Origin: CAVTOA01 sp963736285
Lineage (GTDB): Bacteria; Actinomycetota; Actinomycetes; Mycobacteriales; QHCE01
NCBI GenBank assembly: GCA_963736285.1
Contig: CAVTOA010000003.1
Coordinates: forward strand, 248,001-312,000
Direction of reading: 5' to 3'
DNA: 64,000 bases
The notes under the pieces: model-generated
Seen by the model: the letters and a program-made list of their open reading frames with translations, nothing else
Database searches by the model: none
Told to the model about the DNA's origin: nothing
Shown here: one piece after another, positions 12,438-22,330 of the stretch
How positions within the stretch are numbered: the stretch's first letter is position 1
How the letters are laid out: every line of letters starts with the position of its first letter
Translations under genes and position numbers: made by a program

Positions 12438-15400
12438 TTATCGCCGCAAACGCAATGCGCCCCGGGGCGTTGCGGCGAACCCCACCGCCGCCAACGTCAC
12501 CCCCAGCGCGGTATGGGCCGGAGCCTCGCCATCAATCTGCTCGATGGAGAGCACCGCGGGCAGCCGAGAATCGCGCACTGCCGCGGCAAGCTCGTGCGCC
12601 CCGGCCTCCAGCGCCAGAGGGGAATCGGTAAACGTGACAACACTGCGCCCGCCACGCTCAAGAAACAGCACCAGCGCACCATCTATCAACACGACCACCG
12701 CACCGGCCTTGCGTCCAGGCAGATGCCGCACACCTTCCTGCTCCGAGGCAGCCACCGAAGCCATCGATGGTGGCCACGCCAAGGTCACGCCATAGGTGTT
12801 CGCCGGATCCACCGCCGCCAGTAACATTGGCCGTGAACCGGGTTCAGCGTCTAGCCGTCGAGCAGTGGCGCGCAGTTCCTCCACAACTCCGGGCCACGCG
12901 AACTGCGCCCCGCCCAGGCCTTGGACAAAATAGCCGCGCCGTACCCGGCCGGCTTCATCGGCGGCGGACAGCACCTTATATACGCCGGCGAACCCTCCCC
13001 GGATGCCAGAAGCGAGCGCGGCTTCTCGGGTGACCACACCGCATCGCTCCAGCATCGCTTCCGCTTGCGCATGGAGCTGGGTAGTCGAGAGGGCTGTGTC
13101 GTCATCGGCCGTATCCCGATCCGGCAATCTCCACCATCTTCCGGCCACAGTGGACAGGTGGGCAGATGCGGCTCGTGGGTGACGCAAAACCTGGTGGGGT
13201 GCCGCAATCGACGTGCCCCTCGACGCACTATCCGCCCCATAACCGGCGAGCCCAAGGAAGCTCGGACCGGCCCGAGCGTGTCGTTGGTGACATACCCCGC
13301 CCACACCAAATCCCACAACGCACCGGCGACGGCGGCTTGGTCGTGCTCCTCAACAACCTCGACAAGATCACGGAAAAACAGCGCTTTGCCGTCGGCCAGT
13401 CCGTCCAAAAGAGACTGATGCAGAGGCGTCAACGTGATGGGCCGAGTAGGCGGAAACAACTCCCTCGACGACTCCGCAAAGGCCAATGCCAGCCAGCCAT
13501 CTCCACCGGGAAGCGAACCAGCACCACACCACCGGATCTCGCCCGCCGCGATCAGCTCGTCCAGCCAACCGGGCTCATAGTCACTGACCCGGCTAGGCAA
13601 GACCAGGCTTTCCCACGCCGACGCGGGCAACGCCACACCTTGCAACTGCTCCACAGCAGACACCAATGCATCCTTGCCACGCCGCGGACCATCCACACCG
13701 ATGCCATGCCATGCCGGCAAAAATGCGGCCAACGCTCTTGCTTCGACTGGCTCGACATCTCTACGTAATGCTGCCAAGCTCCGCCGACGCACCGTGCGCA
13801 GCGTCTCAACACCACACCACTCTTCTCCCGCGCCAGCAGCACGAAACTCGCCAGAAACCACCACATTGGACGACTCGAGCCGTCGAAGTGTCTGCTCCAC
13901 TGTGGACTTGCTTAGCCCAAACCGCTGTGCGCATTCTTCAGCCGTGAATGGCCCGTGGGTACGGGCATAGCGCGCTATCACGTCACCCAATGGGTCCCGG
14001 ACGGGCTCCGCAAACACCGCCGGCACTGGTGCTGAAAGCGCTACCCCAAGCCCGTCGCGATACCGGGCGGCGTCTTCAACCGCGATGAAACGTCGGTCGC
14101 CGTTCACTGACACCGGCACGATCCGGCTTGCTTGAGTCAGCTCGGCCAACCACACAGGGGAAACACCGCGCTGCTGCGCCTCCGCTTGACTCAAGGCCCC
14201 AAGTGTCCGAAATAGATCGTGCGCGTCATCGAGCCCCCGCGGTTGACGCTCGGGCACAAGCCGTTGCAACTCGCGCTCAGTCTCGGCGACCACCTGCGGA
14301 TCGAGCAGTTCCCGAAGTTCAGCATGACCGAGCAACTCGGCCAACAATTGCGAATCGACAGCGAGCGCCTGTACCTTGCGCTCAGCCAGCGGCGCATCGC
14401 CCTCATACAAAAACGCGCCCGACATACGAGAACAACAGCGACCGCGCGAACGGAGACGGCACCGAGACCGTGGTCTCGACCACCCGGACCCAGCCCACCT
14501 CAACATCCCGCATGAGCCCCGCCAGACCCGGCACGTCAAAGACGTCGTGCAAGCACTCGCGCATGGCCTCCATCACGATGGGAAATGAGCCGTATTCCGC
14601 AGCCACACCCAACAATTGCGCCGAGCGCTGCCGCTGCTGCCACAACGGTGTCCGCTGCCCCGGATTATGCCGCGGCAGCAACAAGGCTCTAGCCGCACAC
14701 TCTCGAAACCGGGCGGCAAACAGCGCGGACTGGCCGACCTCAGCGGTGACCATCGCCTCGACGTCGTCTGCCGGAGTGGTCACGCCCTCATTCCGCAACG
14801 GGTCAGCACCGGTGGTGTCGGGAAGCCGCAAGATCATGCCATCGTCGGTGTGCATCACCTGCACGTCTACCTTGAGTCGGTCGCGCAGTCGCGTGCCCAA
14901 CAGCATGGCCCACGGGGCGTTTACAGAGGTACCGAATACTGAGTGGATAGCGACACGCCAATCGCCGAGCTCGTCCCGGAATTGCTCCACCACAATGGTG
15001 CGATCGTCAGGCACATAGCCAATGGCTTCTTTTTGTTCGTCCACATAGGACAGTAGGTTGCTGGCTGCCCGCTCATCTAGCCCCGCCGCTCGCAGCTGGC
15101 GCACCAGCTCGTCACGCGGCTCCCCCGGCGGAGTCGTCGAGATCTCCCGCAAAAATGCGCCCAACGCTCGTCCTAGTTCCAACGGACGCCCCAGCGAATC
15201 TCCTTTCCAAAAAGGAGGACGCCCCGGTGAACCTGGCGCGGGCGAGACCAATACGCGGTCATGGGTGATCTCCTCCACCCGCCAATTGCTGGACCCCAAC
15301 GTGAAGACATCACCTACCCGGCTTTCGTAGACCATCTCCTCATCGAGCTCGCCCACCCGCACCGGACGTCTCGTTGATCTGTTCTCAATGCCGGCTTCGG

Positions 15401-17061
15401 CATCTGTGCTGGCACCGGTGCCAGCCAGAAACACTCCAAAGAGCCCCCGGTCAGGGATAGTGCCGCCGCTGGTGACCGCCAGCCGGCCAGCGCCAGCCCG
15501 TCCGCTGACCACATTGGACTCTCGGTCCCAATTCAGCCGTGGTCGCAGCTCCGCAAACTCGTCCGAAGGGTAACGCCCGGCCAGCATGTCGAGCACCGCA
15601 AACAACGACGACTCGGGAAGGCCAGCAAACGGCGCCGCTCGCCGAACCAGCACCGCGAGTTCATCTACCGGCCATTCGTCCATGGCCACCATGGCGACCA
15701 CTTGCTGCGCCAGCACGTCGAGCGGATTACGTGGATACCGAATCGACTCGATCTGGCCCTGCGACATGCGCCGAGCCACCACCGCACACGAGACAAGGTC
15801 ACTTCGATGCTGCGGAAATATCGTTCCCCGCGACACCACCCCAACGTGATGCCCCGCTCGCCCTATCCGCTGCAATCCCGATGCCACCGATGGTGGCGCC
15901 TCCACCTGAATGACAAGATCGACCGCGCCCATGTCGATACCCAGCTCCAGGCTGCTGGTTGCCACCACGGCAGGCAGTCGACCAGCCTTGAGCTCTGCTT
16001 CTATCTCGTGCCGCTGCTCTTTGCTAACCGAACCATGGTGTGCGCGAGCGAGCATCGGCGCGGCATGGCTACCGTCCACCCGCTGGCCTGCATCGAGCTC
16101 AGCATCGTGTGTGCCGGCCTGATGCTCGGCATCGTCCGCCGCCAGCTGATTGAGGTTGCCACACAAACGCTCCGCCAGTCGACGTGAGTTAGCGAAGACG
16201 ATGGTGCTGCGGTGCGCGGTAATGAGCCGGTAAATCCGCTCCTCCACCGCCGGCCAGATCGAACTCCGACCAAGCTGAGCCGCTGCCGGCGTCAAGGACC
16301 CCGGCTCTGGTTCTGGCAGAGCCGTCATGTCTTCCACCGGGACTTCAACGGTGACCTCGAGGACCTTCTCGATCGGCGGCCGCACCACTGTGACCGGTTG
16401 GCGCGCCGCCGAGAAACCGGGCCACCTCCTCGGTAGGCCGGACAGTGGCTGACAAACCAATCCGCTGCGCTGGCCTGGGCAGTAACGCGTCCAGCCGCTC
16501 CAAACTCACGGCCAGATGCGCGCCCCGCTTTGTTGCGCATACGGAGTGGACCTCGTCAATGATTACCGTGGTCACACCCCGCAGCGACTCGCGGCTTGCC
16601 GAGGTGAGCAGCAAAAACAGCGACTCTGGCGTGGTGATCAAGATGTCTGCTGGCCGGCGAGCAAACGCCCGCCGCTCCGAACTGGACGTGTCGCCCGTGC
16701 GAGTGGCAACCGTGATATCCGGTAGCGCTACCCCGAGCGTGGTCGCCGCGCGCCGCACCCCCGCTAACGGCACCCGCAGGTTTCGGTCCACATCCGCGGC
16801 CAATGCTTTAAGCGGGCTGACATAGACGACCCGACAACGGCTGGCTGGGTCGCGCTCGGCCAGCGGCTGCGCGGCGAGCTGATCGATGGACCACAAAAAT
16901 GCGGCCAGCGTTTTGCCGGAACCGGTGGGTGCGACCACCAAGGTGTTGTCGCCGCCGCTAATCGCTTTCCATGCGCCGACCTGCGCCTGCGTGGGCTCAG
17001 CGAACGCACCAGTGAGCCACGACTTCGTCGCGTCAGAGAATGCCGGCAGCTCAGACCACAC
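12438..17061 (-). pseudogene. lhr: Lhr-type ATP-dependent helicase, three frameshifts
   Basis: Four overlapping reading frames together make one Lhr-family superfamily-2 helicase of about 1540 residues. In order: helicase core (APTGSGKTLAAFLW, IIDEVHSV, LSATVRP) at 17061-16410; second RecA domain with QRIGRAGH and the Lhr core to about 14425; then the winged-helix and C-terminal region. Breaks: near 16410 a GC-repeat is two bases short (GGCGGCGCGCCAA), near 14425 there is one extra G (GTCGGGCGCG), and a third lies between about 13150 and 13260. Other long genes here (4.7, 4.1 and 3.9 kb) have no breaks, so general sequencing error is unlikely. Lhr is a DNA-repair helicase; this copy should not give a full-length product. 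Confidence 0.82.
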
Positions 17062-17233
17062 ACCTCACATACTGCCTGGCACGATCGATGAATGGGATGC
17101 CGTGGCGTTAGTAATCACAGGAGTTAATTCTGAAACAGAGAGCGGATGAAGATAGCGCCGCTCACGAGGCGCGGCAATAGCCCGGGCGGTTATTCCATGA
17201 GGATGCTATCTAGTGTGGACCCGTGTCTGCTGT

Positions 17234-17503
17234 ATGGATTGGCTACATCGATATTCCGCCAAGTGTGGAAACAAAATTCGCACTCGCCGTGGCGTGACCG
17301 GCGACCTAGTACGGGCAGCATGTCAATGGCCGGCCCAGGTGCTGCGCGCAGTCTGGCACAACCATCCTGAACACGGCCGACGCCTCATCGTGGCCACCCG
17401 CGACGAGCAAGGCCGCCTCCTTAAAGTAATCCTGCAACCAGTGGACATTCCCGATGGCACCTGGCGGCTGCGCACTGTTATCGTCGGCACACAGGAGGCA
17501 TGA
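17234..17503 (+). CDS. Small basic protein, DUF4258/toxin-like (uncertain)
   Basis: About 89 residues. The ATG at 17234 (MDWLHRYSAKCGNKIRTRRG) is chosen because the segment that follows resembles the amino end of small DUF4258/BrnT-like proteins (an alpha segment with K/R-rich HAxxKIxxRG-like residues), and the C-terminal half (RRLIVATRDEQGRLLKV, ending VIVGTQEA) looks like a beta-sheet core. Its stop overlaps the next start, so the two genes are translationally coupled. The pairing and size recall toxin-antitoxin modules, but I cannot name a family with certainty. No membrane segment or signal peptide. Confidence 0.5.
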   Translation: MDWLHRYSAKCGNKIRTRRGVTGDLVRAACQWPAQVLRAVWHNHPEHGRRLIVATRDEQGRLLKVILQPVDIPDGTWRLRTVIVGTQEA

Positions 17504-17823
17504 TGAACACCATGCACGATGACGAATTGGCCGAAATCAACACCACTGAAGACGAAATCGACGCCATGATCGCCGAAGGCGAGCCCGTCGAAGTGACCGG
17601 GCCATACGATCCCGCCCGAAGAGTCCAATTTGAACTCATCGAAGGCAGCCTCCACACCTACCGGTGGCGGCTCATCGCCGCAAACGGAGAAATACTGGCC
17701 ACAAGCACCAACATCTACCGCAGCCACGACGATGCCTACCACGCCGTCACCACCTTGGCCACAGCCCTACAAAACGCACCCATCATCGACACAGACACTC
17801 ATGCCCACCGCAAAGCAAGCTAA
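17503..17823 (+). CDS. DUF1508 (YegP-like) domain protein
   Basis: 106 residues. An acidic N-terminus (about residues 1-40, DDELAEINTTEDEIDAM) is followed by a YegP/DUF1508-like repeat: RVQFELIEGSLHTYRWRLIA, NGEILATST, then YRSHDDAYHAV. DUF1508 domains are small beta-beta-alpha units of unknown biochemical function. An AGGAGG ribosome site lies just before two adjacent ATGs (17500, 17503); 17503 gives better spacing. It overlaps the stop of the preceding small basic gene. The acidic/basic pairing suggests a complex of the two products, which is inference only. Confidence 0.6.
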   Translation: MNTMHDDELAEINTTEDEIDAMIAEGEPVEVTGPYDPARRVQFELIEGSLHTYRWRLIAANGEILATSTNIYRSHDDAYHAVTTLATALQNAPIIDTDTHAHRKAS

Positions 17824-17876
17824 CCAAAGGCATAGCTCGCACAACGAAGCAGGCTGCAAAAAGGGCGACAGTGCCC

Positions 17877-18658
17877 CTACCTACCGGATTGGGTGCCACG
17901 GTAGGGGTCCCTGGTGCCCATCCTCCGCCCCAGCAGGTTTACTCTTCTCGCGGGCGTGGCGATGCTCCGACTCTCAACCGGTTCCTGGGATTCCAGGCGA
18001 AGATCTAATACGGCTTGGCGAATGCGTTTGACCCATGGCTGTCTTGCCCACAGCGGCACACGATCTTCCTTAAGATCTTCAAGGCGTCTAAGGCTTTCCA
18101 GCCCATCGCGCAGAATTGCACCATGGTCGAATGCCAGCTCGTCTCTGGCAAGGACTCCTTTAACGTCCATCCAACGGGCCGCCTCGGCATCATCCTGCGC
18201 CACTGGCTTGCGAGCACTGCCGCACAGTCCTAAGTAGCCGAATGTCGCCACATTGTTCTTCCCGGGCACACGTCCCGGTCCTTCATAAAAATCAATCTTT
18301 CTCAGGTAGTCCGACGTAATGCCTGACCGCACCACAACCCCGGCTTCTTCGCGAAGTTCACGCGTCGCTGCGTCTTCACCGAGCTCTCCATCATTGAGGT
18401 GCCCACCTGGCAGCGCCCACTTGCCTTCCTCTGGAGGCCATTTCCTCTTTACCAGCAAAGCTTGTAGCCCCCCCCCCCGCTAAGTGCGAGCAGCGCCACG
18501 TCCGCGGTCACTTCCCACAGCGGATCGCCATACGGAGTAGTCGGGGTGGGGGCTGGCACTGTGGACAGTTCAGCGTTTTCGGTCATACCAGCAACTTTCG
18601 TGAGCATTGAAGCCATCATGCGCCGATAAACGGGCGCAGCTATGTATTCCTGGTCCAT
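17877..18658 (-). CDS. Nudix hydrolase, frame-interrupted at a G11 tract
   Basis: The Nudix box is intact (GGHLNDGELGEDAATRELRE then EEAG), so the product should hydrolyse a nucleoside diphosphate linked to another group. The natural start is at 18658 (MDQEYIAAPVYRRMM), but that frame ends at 18449 because a run of 11 G shifts it. Coding strand: CTT-AGC-(G)11-CTACAAGCTTTG. With 9 or 12 G the frame continues into LQALLVKRKWPPEEG and the Nudix box, giving about 260 residues. In this assembly the gene is therefore OFF, or starts internally near 18458 without its first strand. A GT2-like gene lies upstream on the same strand. Substrate unknown. Confidence 0.7.
18468..18478. repeat. Homopolymer C11 (G11 on coding strand)
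   Basis: Eleven consecutive C on the plus strand inside the Nudix gene. Such tracts change length by slipped-strand mispairing and act as on/off switches in other bacteria. Length 11 puts the two halves of the gene in different frames; 9 or 12 would join them. Homopolymers are also the commonest sequencing error. Confidence 0.9.
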
Positions 18659-18726
18659 TGTGGACTATCACACTAAGTTCGTCCGTCATATCCAGACGTT
18701 ACTGACATCAGCGAGCTGACGAGCGC

Positions 18727-19719
18727 TCATTGGCTGATGCCAGAGTTCCCTGAAGCTATGAAAGGCGGGCTAGGAGGCGGACCTTTCCGAACGTTCTGGC
18801 CTTGTTGTGCTACATCTTTTGGCGAAAGGCTTGATGACGTAAGAGGTTTACACAGCCCCGTAGCGTCCGTGCCGACGGCACGCGCCATCTTAACTCGGGC
18901 TTGTGCCCGTTCTACCCAAACGATGGTGATGCCGTCACGTATTTCTTTTCGTTTTTCCGGCAGGTAAAGATGGGTAATGCTCTCATTATTTGTTGTGTAA
19001 TCGTATGAATGCGGATCGTTTGGCCCGCTCACATACATCGACCCGCCATGTTCCACCATTAAGCTGTATGCGGCACGTAAGTCTTCCCCGATAATGTCTT
19101 TGTCGTCCCAAAAAAGCTTATCCTTTTCTCCTAACATGGCCCCAAGCCACCACGGAAATAGATCCTCTTTCATTTTTAGGACGTCTTTTGCGGTAATAAT
19201 TTTCCCCGCAAGTGGCCCGAATTGTTTGTTCGTGGGATTGAGGAACTCAACTTCCCCGTTTTTGTGCAGCAATCGAAATTTTGGGCGGGCCACCACCAAA
19301 TCAGTGCCTGTCTCGATCAGTTTGGCACGTAGGAGGTCCAACCCTCCCTTTGGTTGAGAAGCAGTGGGCTGCGGATACATATCGTCAGCGCCGATGGTTG
19401 CCAAATACTGGGTTTGCGTCTCTTCCTTTCCCATATTCCAACAGGCCGCTGCCGTTGTCCACTCTTTAATGGGAACGATCCGCGTTCTATCGCCCAGCTC
19501 CGGGTGGTCCTTCCACATAGGTTCAAGGGTTTTCCAAACCTCGCCTTCAATGGCTTTTTCGCACACGACAATGCTTTCAGCCACGCATCCTTGTTCTTGT
19601 GGATCCATAGAAGCTTGCTGCTTAGCCAGAGAGGGTAGGTAAACGCCGTATTTCTTTCCTCCAATAGCGCTAACCACGGTGACATCTCGAACAGGTTGTG
19701 CTTCAGCAGTTAACGTCAT
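18727..19719 (-). CDS. Glycosyltransferase family 2-like protein
   Basis: 330 residues. The N-terminus (VTVVSAIGGKKYGVYLPSL) resembles the start of GT-A glycosyltransferases, and the acidic pair in LATIGADDMYP sits where GT2 enzymes bind the nucleotide-sugar metal ion. The middle (LFPWWLGAMLGEKDKLFWDD) and GEDLRAAYSLMVEHGGSMYV fit the acceptor-binding half. The Pro-rich tail (GPPPSPPFIASG) is probably disordered. No signal peptide or membrane helix. ATG with GGAG upstream. It is the gene upstream of the G-tract Nudix gene on the same strand, and the two may work together on a sugar nucleotide. Family assignment is moderate. Confidence 0.6.
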   Translation of the reverse strand: MTLTAEAQPVRDVTVVSAIGGKKYGVYLPSLAKQQASMDPQEQGCVAESIVVCEKAIEGEVWKTLEPMWKDHPELGDRTRIVPIKEWTTAAACWNMGKEETQTQYLATIGADDMYPQPTASQPKGGLDLLRAKLIETGTDLVVARPKFRLLHKNGEVEFLNPTNKQFGPLAGKIITAKDVLKMKEDLFPWWLGAMLGEKDKLFWDDKDIIGEDLRAAYSLMVEHGGSMYVSGPNDPHSYDYTTNNESITHLYLPEKRKEIRDGITIVWVERAQARVKMARAVGTDATGLCKPLTSSSLSPKDVAQQGQNVRKGPPPSPPFIASGNSGISQ

Positions 19720-19986
19720 GATGGCTCCTGGAGTGTTGACTAAAGCAGAGGGTTTTGAGTCGAAGAGTGCCTACGCCTCAACAGCGCACGACTCTTTGAG
19801 CGGCCAACGGCTGGCCATGTTCTGCGTATGGTAGCGATGGGCGGTGCCGCCAAATCCTCGTTGCGTGAGAACACTTGACCCAAAGGATCGAGCACTGTCA
19901 GGTCAAGTTGCCTAAGACGCGACTAAAGAGGTAAGGCAGCGGCTTTGTGCTGGATCAATTTAAGCGCTCGCCACTAAGCCAGTCAG

Positions 19987-20583
19987 TCACATCAGGTCTG
20001 GCAGCAGGTCGAAGAAGTACTGCGCGAGCGGATCGATCGACGGCTGCTTGCGTGCTTCGTCCACTGTGAGCAGTCGAGAGCCGAGCTCGTATCCGTCGGT
20101 GTCAGCCCAGGTGACGTCGGGGCCACCGTCCCGTTCACAAGCGGAGCCACAGAAAACAACCTGCACCACGTCCGGGTAGGGGTAGGGATCGTTCGGCCGT
20201 CGCGGCGCAAGGTGCTCCAAGTGAAGCCAGCCCAACAGTTGAAGACTGTCGCGGTCAAGCAGCCAGCCGGTCTCTTCATGAACCTCGCGGGCCGCTGTGT
20301 CTATATAGGACTCTCCTGGCTCCCGCCGCCCGCCTGGCCACGGGTGCGCACCACCCTCGTTCTCGCACACAACAATGTGGGCACCAACGCGCACAATGCA
20401 TCGCACCGACCCCACCACATCCCGCGGTACGTCTGCTGGAGTGGTGTAGGCGCTCCTCCGCAGTGGCATCGCACCGTCCAACCACGACACATCGTGAGAC
20501 CCGGCGGGGCGCTGCTCCCTCAGCAACGCTGCAAGTTCGGGATGCCGTTGACCAAAACCCGGCCGATTAATGGTTGCCCTCAT
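19987..20583 (-). CDS. Nudix hydrolase
   Basis: About 198 residues with a complete Nudix box (GGRREPGESYIDTAAREV then HEETGW). ATG starts at 20583 and 20592 and a GTG at 20610 are all possible; none has a strong ribosome site. It lies only 4-30 bp downstream of the deformylase-like gene on the same strand, so the two form an operon. Substrate not predictable. Unlike the Nudix gene at 17877, its frame is intact. Confidence 0.8.
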   Translation of the reverse strand: MRATINRPGFGQRHPELAALLREQRPAGSHDVSWLDGAMPLRRSAYTTPADVPRDVVGSVRCIVRVGAHIVVCENEGGAHPWPGGRREPGESYIDTAAREVHEETGWLLDRDSLQLLGWLHLEHLAPRRPNDPYPYPDVVQVVFCGSACERDGGPDVTWADTDGYELGSRLLTVDEARKQPSIDPLAQYFFDLLPDLM

Positions 20584-20613
20584 GCGAGCCATTCCACCAG
20601 GTGACCCCACGGA

Positions 20614-21183
20614 TCAACGCAACTGGTATGTCCACTGCCGGCCCGTGCCGTGGTACTCCGATACCGGGATCGGTCGAACCCCTGGTCGCATCCGGTCCCG
20701 GTAGAGCGCGCCGTTGAGATGATCAATCTCGTGGGCGACCAGTCTGGCCGCACCGTTGCTGAACTCGGTAAAGCGCACCGCGCCGCTGACGTCCTGGTGC
20801 TCCACGATGATCGCGAGGGGACGAGGAACAAGACCCCGTACATCGAAAAAACTCAAGCATCCCTCGTACTGCTCGTCGGTGTCGGCGGCTGCGTCGACGA
20901 TGCGGGGGTTCAGCAGAGTCACAATTTCGTCCCTCGCTGGAATCCGAACAACAGCAGCGGCCTTCCCGTAGCCGATCTGGGGAGCCGCCACACCCATGCC
21001 CTTGGCGAAGGTGTGCACTTGCGACACTCGCTCCGCCGCCGCTTGCAGTTGATCGATCACTCGCCGAGCCTCATCAGCTTCGAACGGAAACCGAAACGGC
21101 GCGGCGACTCTCTCCAATATGGAATCGCCTTCTTGCACAATCCCCACTGAAGCCATCCGCTGGCTCGGTGTGAGCGTGTCCAT
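20614..21183 (-). CDS. Peptide deformylase homolog
   Basis: 189 residues. All three deformylase motifs are present: GMGVAAPQIG, EGCLSF and the metal-binding HEIDHLNG. It should therefore remove formyl groups from nascent peptides or a related substrate. The ATG at 21183 has GGAAG upstream; an ATG at 21285 would add 34 residues but lacks a ribosome site. A second, more standard deformylase lies at 31713. This copy sits in the accessory zone in an operon with a Nudix gene, so it may be an extra isozyme, a resistance copy or part of a modification pathway (inference). Confidence 0.85.
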   Translation of the reverse strand: MDTLTPSQRMASVGIVQEGDSILERVAAPFRFPFEADEARRVIDQLQAAAERVSQVHTFAKGMGVAAPQIGYGKAAAVVRIPARDEIVTLLNPRIVDAAADTDEQYEGCLSFFDVRGLVPRPLAIIVEHQDVSGAVRFTEFSNGAARLVAHEIDHLNGALYRDRMRPGVRPIPVSEYHGTGRQWTYQLR

Positions 21184-21313
21184 ACGGACATTCTTCCGTG
21201 CGTCACACAGCTCCCCAGAATCTGCAGCGCCGCCTTGATACTCGTATAGAAAGTTTTTACCGCCGTGGAGCCAAGTCGTGTGCATGGAGAAACATTCAGA
21301 ATGAGAACAGCCC

Positions 21314-21550
21314 TTAGGCGGCGATGACGGTGTCGGCTGCTACCGCCGATGGAGCGGGAATAGGCTCACCGGCCTCTCGGAGTCCTTCCAAATGCAGCGT
21401 GATTGCGTCATGCATTTCCGCCACGCACTCCTGGTAGGTGTCCCCCAACGCCACACACCCGGGCAGGTCAGGACACCACGCACCAAAACCACCATCGGCG
21501 GCACGCTCAATAAGAATCACATATGAGCTCACTGCTGGTCTCCTATCCAC
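21314..21550 (-). CDS. hicB: HicB-family antitoxin
   Basis: 78 residues with the HicB partial RNase-H-like fold: YVILIERAADGGFGAWCPDL, PGCVALGDTYQE and a C-terminal helix. It neutralises HicA and is usually the operon autoregulator. It overlaps the end of hicA by 22 nt in the order toxin then antitoxin. No separate ribbon-helix-helix or HTH domain is visible at its C-terminus, so DNA binding is uncertain. Confidence 0.88.
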   Translation of the reverse strand: MDRRPAVSSYVILIERAADGGFGAWCPDLPGCVALGDTYQECVAEMHDAITLHLEGLREAGEPIPAPSAVAADTVIAA

Positions 21551-21735
21551 AACCCTGCCTGCTTCAGAATGCTTCGTTCTAGTCCAGGTGGCAAGTCTCG
21601 ACTCGGCTTACCCGCAATCGTGACCAACCCAGGCTTCGCCGAATGCTTAAACTGCCGATGACTGCCTTTAACCCGGGCTAACTCCCAGCCATCAGCCTCA
21701 ATCAACTTGATGGCATCGCGAACCTTACGAGGCAT
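21529..21735 (-). CDS. hicA: HicA-family mRNA interferase toxin
   Basis: 68 residues with the double-stranded-RNA-binding-like fold of HicA. The catalytic His is in VKGSHRQFKHS, and PGLVTIAGKPSRDLPPG follows with the C-terminal helix SILKQAGL. It cleaves mRNA when not bound by HicB. The module is intact and lies in a zone with other decayed mobile genes. Confidence 0.9.
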   Translation of the reverse strand: MPRKVRDAIKLIEADGWELARVKGSHRQFKHSAKPGLVTIAGKPSRDLPPGLERSILKQAGLWIGDQQ

Positions 21736-21761
21736 GACTTCCTTCCCAGTAACGCACTAAA

Positions 21762-21974
21762 CTACCGTTCGTCCGATGCGCTCAGCCGGTCGATGACATC
21801 TTCCATGGGGGCCAGTGGCGCGATGCCGAAGGAACGCAGCATCATGGCGGCTGCGGCAATGCTCATATTGTCTGGCTCGGACGGCAACTGTGGATCCATG
21901 CCACGCTCGTTAAGAACAGCACGCAGCTCTTCTACCAAAGTGGACGCATCGTATTGCTGCTTTGAAGCATTCAT
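21762..21974 (-). CDS. Small hypothetical protein
   Basis: 70 residues from ATG at 21974, preceded by GAGGAA. The sequence is mostly helical and acidic (TLVEELRAVLNERGMD, AAAAMMLRSFGIAPLAP) with no membrane segment. It starts 15 bp after the end of the purC remnant on the same strand, so it was probably the downstream gene of a purC operon. I do not recognise a family. Confidence 0.55.
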   Translation of the reverse strand: MNASKQQYDASTLVEELRAVLNERGMDPQLPSEPDNMSIAAAAMMLRSFGIAPLAPMEDVIDRLSASDER

Positions 21975-21988
21975 CAGTTCCTCTTCCG

Positions 21989-22330
21989 TTACCAGCGGTT
22001 GCCGGTGATGCGCTCGTAGACGTCGATGTAACGATCCCGGGTCGCGGCCACAATCTCTTCTGGCACCTCTGGCGCTGGCGGCTTTTTGTCCCAACCGGTA
22101 CTCACCGACCAGTCCCGGACAAACTGCTTATCGAAAGCAAACTGCGGCCCACCTGGCCGCCACTGGTCGGCCGGCCAAAACCGAGACGAGTCCGACGTCA
22201 GCACCTCATCGCCCAACACCAACGAACCATCCGACGCCCAACCCAACTCTCATTGGTGTCGGCGATGAATGATGCCCCGCTCAGCGGCCAACGCAGCGCC
22301 CCGCTTGTAGATCTCTAATAAAGCCGTTCC
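21989..22330 (-). pseudogene. purC: purC (SAICAR synthetase) C-terminal remnant
   Basis: The last 85 residues match PurC very well (DGSLVLGDEVLTSDSSRFWP, then ADQWRPGGPQFAFDKQFVRD). Just upstream, EIYKRGAALAAERGII continues the homology in another frame, with a second shift around the expected ADTKFE motif. The N-terminal 170 or so residues, including the ATP-binding part, are missing. Either the gene was destroyed here or an intact copy lies elsewhere. Loss would block de novo purine synthesis. Confidence 0.75.
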
